Both the position numbers and the translations under genes were made by a program. The notes beneath the pieces are model-generated. The model had not been told where the DNA came from. It made no database searches and saw only the letters and a program-made list of their open reading frames with translations. Shown in pieces: positions 60,701 through 64,000 of a DNA stretch of 64,000 nucleotides. Positions within the stretch are counted from its first letter, which is position 1; each line of letters opens with the position of its first letter. This DNA comes from Siphonodentalium dalli. Taxonomy: Eukaryota; Mollusca; Scaphopoda; Gadilida; Siphonodentaliidae. The stretch is taken from the NCBI GenBank assembly GCA_032622095.1, contig CP136065.1, forward strand, positions 218,904,151 through 218,968,150. Reading direction: 5' to 3'.

Positions 60701-63700
60701 TTTCTTATTTTTTACTTTGTCTCAATAAGGAAAGAGATAAAGAACATACATGTCGTTCTTTGTCCCGATAAGGTAAAAGATAAAAAGCGTTCGTGTCATT
60801 TCTGTTCAGTAATGATGATATGACATCATAATATCAAAAGTCGATGTCGGGCTGATGTCGGGCAGATGTCGGGCAGATGTCGGGCAGATTCCGGACCCCA
60901 GCCCATGTTAACCCTTTACCCAACAGAACGGCCCTGTGCCAATGCATTCTCTTATATATGCGAGTCGACCATAGGTCGCCTCGCATATATAAGAGAATGC
61001 ATTGGCTTAACACATTAAAAATTATAAAATTGTTAAAGAATGTAAGAAAAAATGGTAAAAAGTGTTAAAAAAAGATTTTTTTTAGGCCAATGCATTCTCT
61101 TATATATGCGAGGCGACCTATGGTCGACTCGCATATATAAGAGAATGCATTGGCACAGGGTATAACTGTAACTATCACAATGTGGTCAAGGAGCCGGTTC
61201 CAATGATATCCATATTTGTATGGTTCTATTGAGACAGACCGAAGATATTTTAGGCTGTTGAAGCTTTATTTGGCCGGTTTTGGCCGGTTTGTTGGGTAAA
61301 GGGTTAACTGGAGAGCCGAAATACATACCCATGGCAAATTTCATTGCAATCGGTGCAGAAATATTATTTAAAAAAGTATAATACATTTTTCCTTAAAGAA
61401 AGCCTGAACACTGAACTATATGGATATATGTCCTGCTTTGCAAGCCACAGTAGGTAAGGGGTTAACTTTTTGGTCGCCTCTGGTCGTTTATTTATGCTTG
61501 CCCAGATTAGTCACGCATGAACGCTCCCAATATAACCGCTGTACGCCATGTGATTCTCTTTAGTTTTATTCCTACTGCCGAGCCAACAAGATAAGTCTAA
61601 GGATGTATTTGAATTTGGAGTTTCACCTACAACTCAACAAATTAAATTTATCTATACAATAATTCTTTCTGGTTGCCTCTGCGTTTGTTTTTATCATTAT
61701 CGGTTTCGAATTCATGGACCGTTTCGCTTCAAACATACAATTGTTCCGTGTTTTCGACAAAATGCCGATCACTTATTTGCGTCTCTAAATTCAATCGTTT
61801 CAATGATACGACGCACATAGATTGTTGTGAACAATACATCTATGGAATTCTTATAGACCCTATAAGGTATGATAGACTTGGTCAGACTGTTAGTTCAGTG
61901 TGAACGGTTTTCCTTTGGCGGAAAAATGTGGACGCCTATAAGGAACATACATAGAGAGAAAGAGCGAGAGACCCACATTTGCATTTATATATTAAGATAA
62001 ATTTTCTAATTGAGTGAATAATTCAAGGTTAGCGACTGTAACTTACATTCTCTTGGAATAGACCTGGATTCATACCATGTACCATGTGCATAGCAAACAT
62101 CTGTCTGTCTGCCTTGAATAAGGACCGACAAACATAGTCATAAACCAATTCCTGTAGGCACCCTACCAATGTCTTTATTCTCATCTCTGTAGATCGCCCA
62201 TCCTACAATAAACATTGAAAATGAGATGGTCAACAGCAAAAATATAAGCATTATTTAGGTTCATTGAACAAAAATTAACTGAAAGACTTTTTACAAGGGA
62301 CAGCATCTTTGATTAATATTTGTTTCAATATTTGAATCACAAATATCTATAATTAAATTTGAAAATAAATTTGATTTGAATGTAATAAATATTATCAAGA
62401 CTCATATTTGTTTGAGATGGTGGGTGTTGTTTCGTACGATACTAATACTATATCATGGGCCATACTAGAGTATATTTTACACAATTTCATAACATTTGTA
62501 TCATACCATCACAACAAAGACGGGATTTTTAGGTGAAAAGTGCACACAAATAGTGAGGAAATTATGACAAACTTGTTCATGTGGTACTGGTGTATCGAAA
62601 ACAACGTATTTGCAAATGCTACAAAGGAGGTAGCTGATTATTACTGCCAGGATAGTACCCTTTCCTTCTTCATCAACAAAATAGAAAACCAACAATGAAC
62701 TCTTTTATTTTATTAAAATAGCACAAAGGAATGTTATTTGAGTGTATTATATACCTGTTTACATGTATATTAAATGCATAGGTTATTTCCCGGTAGTTGC
62801 ACCAGCCCTTGAAGTTGAAATTTTTCTTCATTGCTTTAGAATTGCATGAAATTCTATATTGGCTCCTATTGCTTTTTCTACTTCAAGGGTTGGAACATCA
62901 AAGCAAAACTGTGCACCTGGATCCAATATCAAACACACAATAAACTGTGCACCTGGATCCAATATCAGACACACAATAAACTGTGCACCTGGATCCAATA
63001 TCAGACGCACAATAAAGTGTGCACCTGGTTCCAAAATCAGACACACAATAAACTGTGCACCTGGATCCAATACAGACACACAATAAAGTGTGCACCTGGT
63101 TCCAAAATCAGACACACAATAAACTGTGCACCTGGATCCAAAATCAGACACACAATAAACTGTGCACCTGGATCCAGAATCAGACACACAATAAACTGTG
63201 CACCTGGATCCAATATCAGACACACAATAAGCTGTGCAACTGGATCCAAAATCAGACACACAATAAACTGTGCACCTGGATCCAAAATCAGACACACAAT
63301 AAACTGTGCACCTGGATCCAATATCAGACACACAATAAACTGTGCACCTGGATCCAATATCAGACACACAATAAACTGTGCACCTGGATCCAATATCAGA
63401 CACACAATAAACTGTGCACCTGGATCCAAAATCAGACACACAATAAACTGTGCACCTGGATCCAAAATCAGACACACAATAAACTGTGCACCTGGATCCA
63501 AAATCAGACACACAATAAACTCTGCACCTGGATCCAATACAGACACACAATAAACTGTGCACCTGGATCTAAAATCAGACACACAATAAACTGTGCACCT
63601 GCATTTTTCAAAATTGAAGGACTGATTATGGCTATAGTATGATGAACTTACATCTTGAGCTTTGAGCGCTCGCTGGAAGAGTCGGAGGAACGAGGCGAGA

Positions 63701-63795
63701 CTGAATCTGTACATGTTGTTGAGCTTACTGAGATCACTGATAACAAAGTATAGACAGCTTCCATTCTCAGCTAGAGGCAGGTATGTGTTTCTCTC
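39551..63795 (-). CDS. DYNC2H1: Cytoplasmic dynein 2 heavy chain, C-terminal part (13 exons)
   Basis: The thirteen exons listed separately total 2442 nt (813 codons plus stop) and join in phase throughout; the 5' part lies beyond the right edge. The protein is the motor subunit of dynein-2, which drives retrograde intraflagellar transport in cilia. The visible part begins at NTYLPLAENGSCLYFVISDL in the region before AAA6, continues through the D6 block (QALRPDRLQSAL; PILVIISPGADPSQELQELA; NGEWLCLKNLHLVTAWLPVL) and the lid (DDFRLWMTAESHPKFPTILL), and finishes with the dynein C-terminal domain (WTKFYEFGLSDLRAGADIID; WDGPEDPIQYLRGL; DTLDLSELFRPDTFLNAFRQ; FDVPCGGNVGQWTQCSAALF). Many of these blocks match the dynein-2 rather than dynein-1 pattern. 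Introns range from about 0.5 to 7 kb and hold most of the repeats at 40-63 kb. Confidence 0.95.
39756..40294. mobile_element. F1c MITE interrupted by an F2 element
   Basis: TTAACCCTTTAATTTC at the left and 'attaaagaaagggttaa' at the right. The central hairpin is split by F2 at 39845-40091, with 'aaacagcgatatgccgcc' repeated on both sides of the insert. Confidence 0.8.
39845..40091. mobile_element. F2 foldback element (short form), nested
   Basis: Complete short F2 from 'aatccttgaaatagtgtgtc' to 'gctatttcaaggcttg'. It is flanked by an apparent 18-bp direct repeat of F1c sequence. Confidence 0.85.
40343..40607. mobile_element. F1a piggyBac-like MITE
   Basis: TTAACCCTTCCATGACTGGA at the left and 'ccggtcatgaatttgttaa' at the right; two hairpins, the first partly decayed. 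Confidence 0.8.
40610..40848. mobile_element. Chimera of F3 left half and F2 right half
   Basis: Positions 40610-40717 are the F3 left arm up to 'catcagaaagctctc'. From 40718 the sequence is the F2 right half, starting at the F2 centre ('cacctcagcagaatgaggtt') and ending 'tatttcaaggcttg'. The join is at the symmetry centre of both elements. Confidence 0.8.
40970..41168 (-). CDS. DYNC2H1: DYNC2H1 exon 12 of the fragment
   Basis: Completes a codon begun in the previous exon, then CSMDSLKFACSWKGAIQGAK, IKIGGLFMEGCSFDGTRLTE and PACHVAWIPT; donor GTAAAT. 'GLFMEGCSFDG' matches the dynein C-terminal domain signature 'GLxxEGxxFDG'. Confidence 0.9.
41179..41250 (+). repeat. Dispersed repeat fragment ('gcttatatagcgcttatctc')
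   Basis: A run of AAT repeats followed by 'gtgcttatatagcgcttatc'. A relative at 36800-36825 reads 'gttttatatagcgattaacc'. Short and non-coding. Confidence 0.4.
41373..41767. mobile_element. F1a piggyBac-like MITE with expanded spacer
   Basis: TTAACCCTTTCATGACGGGA at the left and 'atcatgaaagggttaa' at the right. The first hairpin is intact (about 41427-41488). The spacer has grown into T-rich 'ttcttacattctttaac' repeats, and the left part of the second hairpin is missing. Confidence 0.8.
41975..42167. mobile_element. F1c MITE, right part
   Basis: Contains 'atattcagataataggtcat', 'tgaacttattatctgaacat' and the end 'cattcagtaaagaaagggtt'. The left terminus is not clear. Confidence 0.65.
42236..42435 (-). 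CDS. DYNC2H1: DYNC2H1 exon 11 of the fragment
   Basis: Acceptor TTTTCCTCAG, phase 0. TPISWLSKWDGPEDPIQYLR, IQGWVDKAENGSLLRDTLDL, SELFRPDTFLNAFRQQTAR; leaves two bases. The 'P.TFLNA.RQ.TAR' block is a strong dynein C-terminal signature. Confidence 0.93.
42490..43258. other. DYNC2H1: DYNC2H1 intron
   Basis: Holds an F3 fragment at 43005-43055 ('gttgccattcatcggaaagc'); otherwise unrecognised AT-rich DNA. Confidence 0.5.
43259..43474 (-). CDS. DYNC2H1: DYNC2H1 exon 10 of the fragment
   Basis: Phase 0. GSQIIQMKISPPSEKSGNLS, PLQSFILLERYNAIKLVQSV, HSTLANLSKVIRGTQLLTKE, NLAVALLNQEV; donor GTATGT. A helical part of the C-terminal domain. Confidence 0.92.
43514..43766. mobile_element. F2 foldback element (short, near-perfect form)
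   Basis: 'aagccttgaaatagtgtgcc' to 'cactatttcaaggcttg'. Two back-to-back hairpins, in a DYNC2H1 intron only 40 bp from an exon. Confidence 0.85.
43842..48916. mobile_element. Giant foldback element, 5.07 kb, arms of at least 1.5 kb
   Basis: The left arm (about 43842-45351) and right arm (about 47399-48916) are reverse complements with high identity: 'tattggtagacctctgcacc' matches 'gaggtctaccaata', and 'gtgcgccgaatagccatatt' matches 'aatatgactattcggcgcac'. The ~2-kb centre is itself a more diverged palindrome (45770-45975 against 46730-46905). Arms are dense in AAGATGGCGGCC motifs. Open frames are mirrored on both strands, show no known domain and are probably not genes; 'CPQTSTA' peptides in the centre may be transposase relics, but I cannot name a family. 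Confidence 0.8.
48917..49194. other. DYNC2H1: DYNC2H1 intron DNA
   Basis: AT-rich. No feature recognised. Confidence 0.4.
49195..49340. mobile_element. F2 foldback element, single-hairpin form
   Basis: 'gaatttagtgtgcctgtcat' to 'tgtcaggcacattattttca'. One hairpin of 'cccagagggtgaatttagtg' arms only. Confidence 0.75.
49450..49712. mobile_element. F1a piggyBac-like MITE
   Basis: TTATCCCTTTCAAGATGGGA at the left (TTAA mutated) and 'cagtcatgaaagggttaa' at the right; two hairpins. Confidence 0.8.
49957..50105. mobile_element. F2 foldback element, single-hairpin form
   Basis: 'aagccttgaaatagtgtgtc' to 'cacactatttcaaggcttg'. A clean one-hairpin derivative of the two-hairpin form. Confidence 0.85.
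50106..50482. other. DYNC2H1: DYNC2H1 intron with repeat fragment
   Basis: Positions 50195-50360 are a degenerate dispersed repeat ('aaagggtcaataactctaaa' then GGATGGATGGACGGAAGG and 'agtcaggggacaataac'). Confidence 0.5.
50483..50704 (-). CDS. DYNC2H1: DYNC2H1 exon 9 of the fragment
   Basis: Phase 0 at both ends. DFIDAIQALPEIDKPSYFGL, PENIERSFQRIVGNQVISQL, KEVWGNELAPILNLWKKLNQ; donor GTTAGT. 'YFGLPxNIERS' is the usual dynein C-terminal domain block. Confidence 0.95.
50705..51276. other. DYNC2H1: DYNC2H1 intron
   Basis: No exon. 'caataaatatttattcattc' at about 51088 looks like a retroposon tail. Confidence 0.4.
51277..51470 (-). CDS. DYNC2H1: DYNC2H1 exon 8 of the fragment
   Basis: QDVQWQFIHGLYEFAIYGGR, VDNIFDNRVLVSYLKVFFDS, KRLGPLKIPNSTNSR; donor GTATGC. 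'YGGRVDN' is the conserved dynein C-terminal motif. Joins in phase with the previous exon (238 + 194 nt). Confidence 0.95.
51800..51820. repeat. Poly-C run
   Basis: About 20 consecutive C residues in a DYNC2H1 intron. Length in the assembly is likely unreliable. Confidence 0.8.
51957..52194 (-). CDS. DYNC2H1: DYNC2H1 exon 7 of the fragment
   Basis: Acceptor TTTTCTAG. APPGLKRNLLRTYDTWTPEF, RSQALFALAWFHAVVQERRL, YIPQAWTKFYEFGLSDLRAG, ADIIDRLCSNT; leaves one base. 'FHAVVQERRxYxPxxWxKxYEF' is diagnostic of dynein heavy chains. Confidence 0.96.
52345..52466 (+). pseudogene. Inverted partial copy of the DYNC2H1 D6 exon
   Basis: On the plus strand, TTTCTTTCAG then sequence encoding (D)RKQLSTQGINLKKLYQQET, PIEPILIIISSGADPSQELQ: about 120 bp closely matching the start of the exon at 53903-54192, including its acceptor. 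It then diverges and stops. It lies antisense to DYNC2H1 within the intron two exons downstream of its source. Confidence 0.85.
52756..52814. repeat. Tandem duplicate of the end and donor of DYNC2H1 exon 6
   Basis: 59 bp ('ctcgtatgtcatcttgagac' to 'gggaatttagggtg') directly repeats the donor-proximal end of the exon at 52815-52925, including its GT-type donor ('catac|ctcgtat' on the plus strand). A one-base deletion shifts the duplicate's reading frame. Confidence 0.8.
52815..52925 (-). CDS. DYNC2H1: DYNC2H1 exon 6 of the fragment
   Basis: Acceptor TTTTTTACAG, phase 0. ELNSLKPHDDFRLWMTAESH, PKFPTILLQTSLKITYE; donor GTAAGA. This is the dynein lid block 'FRLWxTxExHxxFPxxLLQxSxKxTxE'. Confidence 0.95.
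53188..53441 (-). mobile_element. SINE related to 36950-37213
   Basis: Minus-strand head 'gagctcgatagctgagtggt' then 'tagcatgtttgacttgtaat'; the body includes 'gttgtgagccttgagcgagg'. Same block order as the 36950-37213 copy, with a longer far end. Confidence 0.65.
53590..53810. repeat. Single unit of the 'gggccataac' satellite family
   Basis: 'acaaagggccataacactgg', 'tcgaacttggcctgtatttt' and 'taaagttatcatctggaaat' follow the unit order of the 6.0-6.9 kb array. Confidence 0.65.
53903..54192 (-). CDS. DYNC2H1: DYNC2H1 exon 5 of the fragment (D6 block)
   Basis: Enters with two bases. RKELSAQGINLKRLYQQETL, STEPILVIISPGADPSQELQ, ELANEMIGSEKYHQVAMGQG, QAEIALQLLRESAQNGEWLC, LKNLHLVTAWLPVLEK. The donor is AAG|GTTGGT, chosen over a GT four bases further into the intron because only this one keeps phase with the next exon. 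Confidence 0.96.
54221..54580. mobile_element. MITE with AAAGAAAGCCTGAACACTGA ends
   Basis: Left 'aattataatacatttttcct' to 'gcctgaacactgaactat'; right 'tagttcagtgttcaggcttt' to 'aaaaatgtattataatttta'. Terminal inverted repeats of about 60 bp. A diverged relative is at 61365-61925. Confidence 0.8.
54581..57400. mobile_element. Probable fragment of an E2-related large element
   Basis: Begins 'cacactgaactatatggatt' with 'aggaggaggc' soon after, as at the left end of E2 (13.85 kb). It contains two diverged copies of 'cttagcgacagaacgacctg' (about 54989 and 56711) and a 213-bp tandem duplication (55787-56215). GC-richer than the surroundings. Open frames overlap on both strands and no domain is recognisable. 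No right terminus found. Confidence 0.45.
55787..56215. repeat. Two ~213-bp tandem units
   Basis: Each unit starts 'aggacaaatcc(a/g)gcatag', continues 'catggtttcaggcccttatg' and 'ctgcctgcaaggaaaggtct', and ends 'gcaaacgtctttgcc'. Confidence 0.85.
57640..57985. repeat. Cluster of ACCGCGGT/TACCGGTA-type palindromic words
   Basis: Short words accgcggt, taccggtatcaccgcggt, ataccgctaccg and cggtatcac recur in both orientations over ~350 bp, with 'actatactatactatacc'. A smaller relative lies at 29196-29286. Confidence 0.6.
58328..58434. mobile_element. F3 foldback element, right half only
   Basis: 'gagagctttccgatgaatgg' to 'aattagagcattactgta'. The left arm is absent. Confidence 0.75.
58460..58884. 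mobile_element. F2 foldback element (long form)
   Basis: 'tgtctgtcattgcagaatga' to 'gacagacacactaattcaaa'; both hairpins diverged; spacer with 'cagttgaggcctaagcagaa'. Confidence 0.75.
59019..59223 (-). CDS. DYNC2H1: DYNC2H1 exon 4 of the fragment
   Basis: Acceptor TTTTCAG, phase 0. SNFPNLFQQANLNDGGTWAQ, CEQEFPSAIEKRISLFQQLL, LIQALRPDRLQSALSHFATR; leaves one base. 'QALRPDRL' is a hallmark of the dynein heavy chain D6 region. Confidence 0.95.
59269..59302. mobile_element. F2 terminal fragment
   Basis: 'aagcctggaaatagtgtctg' to 'tttgcagaatgag', then an abrupt switch to the AAGATGGC array. Confidence 0.75.
59303..59760. repeat. Three tandem units containing AAGATGGC and GGCGGCCAT
   Basis: Each unit has 'ggccatnttttttggc', 'tgaccccaaaatgact', 'atgatccgaccaaagg' and 'agtaaaatccaagatggc'. 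Units are about 135-150 bp, the last incomplete. Confidence 0.8.
60201..60308 (-). CDS. DYNC2H1: DYNC2H1 exon 3 of the fragment
   Basis: 108 nt, phase 0 at both ends. EWEHFTGMLVSEAKGSSHGL, PSWVDEERAHDVSALQ; donor GTATGT. The 'LPSWVDxER' block fits dynein-2. Confidence 0.9.
60640..60900. repeat. ~120-bp duplication and 12-bp 'gatgtcgggca' repeat
   Basis: 'catacatgtcgttctttgtc' occurs at about 60649 and 60746 within a duplicated block. Positions 60842-60890 carry four to five copies of 'gatgtcgggcag'. Confidence 0.75.
60908..61307. mobile_element. F1b piggyBac-like MITE, complete
   Basis: Perfect TTAACCCTTTACCCAACAG ends and two long reverse-complementary hairpins. Almost identical to 8702-9101, 50 kb away. 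Confidence 0.9.
61365..61925. mobile_element. Diverged relative of the 54221-54580 MITE
   Basis: The left terminus 'aatacatttttccttaaaga' to 'tgaacactgaactatatgga' is intact. The right terminus is degraded ('tagttcagtgtgaacggttt' then 'ggaaaaatgtgg'). The interior is longer and non-coding. Confidence 0.65.
62047..62202 (-). CDS. DYNC2H1: DYNC2H1 exon 2 of the fragment
   Basis: 156 nt, phase 0. DGRSTEMRIKTLVGCLQELV, YDYVCRSLFKADRQMFAMHM, VHGMNPGLFQEN; donor GTAAGT. 'R.LFxxDxxMFA' is conserved in dynein heavy chains just before the D6 block. Confidence 0.95.
62203..62905. other. DYNC2H1: DYNC2H1 intron
   Basis: AT-rich. No exon or repeat family recognised. Confidence 0.4.
62905..63602. repeat. 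36-bp minisatellite, about 20 units
   Basis: Unit 'aaactgtgcacctggatcca' + 'atatcagacacacaat' (or 'aaatcag'). Two or three units are 35 bp. Because 36 is divisible by three and the unit lacks stops in several frames, long open frames appear on both strands; they are not genes. The array ends about 50 bp from the DYNC2H1 exon at 63652. Confidence 0.95.
63652..63795 (-). CDS. DYNC2H1: DYNC2H1 exon 1 of the fragment
   Basis: 144 nt, phase 0 at both ends. ERNTYLPLAENGSCLYFVIS, DLSKLNNMYRFSLASFLRLF, QRALKAQD; donor GTAAGT, acceptor TTTTCAG. The 'MYxFSLxxFLxLF' motif follows the AAA5 region of dynein heavy chains. Confidence 0.96.
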
Positions 63796-63799
63796 CTGA

Positions 63800-64000
63800 A
63801 AATATTAAATTATAGAAAGTTCATCTTCCAATTGAATATGCTTGCCTTATAATTAGCTCATTGAGAATTGTTAAAGATGGACTGTCTCTTCATATAACAA
63901 TTTTGAAACAGTTTCATGGGTATAAAATAATAAATATGAATTGAAGACCCATGTCAGGAAACACTTCTATCAATTAATATTGATTTTATTCCGAATATTT
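63800..64000. other. DYNC2H1: DYNC2H1 intron at the right edge
   Basis: AT-rich, no exon. The preceding exons lie beyond the window. Confidence 0.5.

Noticed and set aside
62828-63714. Long cysteine-rich or TINCAPGSNIRH-repeat proteins on both strands
   Set aside because: They are translations of a 36-bp minisatellite with no stops; they overlap on both strands and run into a real dynein exon.

Overview
This window is eukaryotic nuclear DNA, most probably from a bivalve mollusc. It is AT-rich and intron-rich, has no operons, and every recognisable exon is short and bounded by GT/AG splice sites. The space between exons is packed with foldback DNA elements, tRNA-derived SINEs and satellite-like arrays carrying the 'gggccataactc' and (GACA)n/(GACG)n signatures that I associate with bivalve genomes. 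The species assignment is inference; I could not search a database. Exon ends were set by hand from splice signals and reading phase.

Region 1 (1-30 kb) holds two tandem copies, both on the minus strand, of a TatD-family gene. Copy A (12,851-29,765) has six exons that join in phase, except for one extra base in its third exon. It encodes an N-terminal domain I do not recognise, then a full-length but catalytically degenerate TatD (metal-dependent DNase) fold, then a C-terminal membrane segment. Copy B (1,004-4,495) shows the three equivalent upstream exons and runs off the left edge. Their introns contain repeats: a 1.9-kb TTAA-bounded element that carries a satellite array, a 5.7-kb element containing a strand-biased hypermutated foldback, and a 37-bp array built from the splice donor of one exon.

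Region 2 (30-39.5 kb) has no host gene I can recognise. It holds foldback elements, three SINEs, a broken reverse transcriptase fragment and unique-looking DNA.

Region 3 (39.5-63.8 kb) is the 3' end of the gene for the cytoplasmic dynein 2 heavy chain (DYNC2H1, the retrograde intraflagellar transport motor), minus strand. Thirteen exons encode about 813 residues and the natural stop. Its introns hold a 5.07-kb inverted-repeat element, an inverted copy of one of its own exons, a duplicated splice donor and a 36-bp minisatellite.

Three foldback families recur. F1 is a set of piggyBac-like MITEs with TTAACCCTTT ends and ATATATGCGAG hairpins. F2 is a palindrome with AAGCCTTGAAATAG ends and 'gaggtccccagagggtgaat' arms. 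F3 is a palindrome of about 215 bp with CAGTAATGCCCTAAATAATC ends. I see no prokaryotic genes, CRISPR array, rRNA or canonical functional tRNA.
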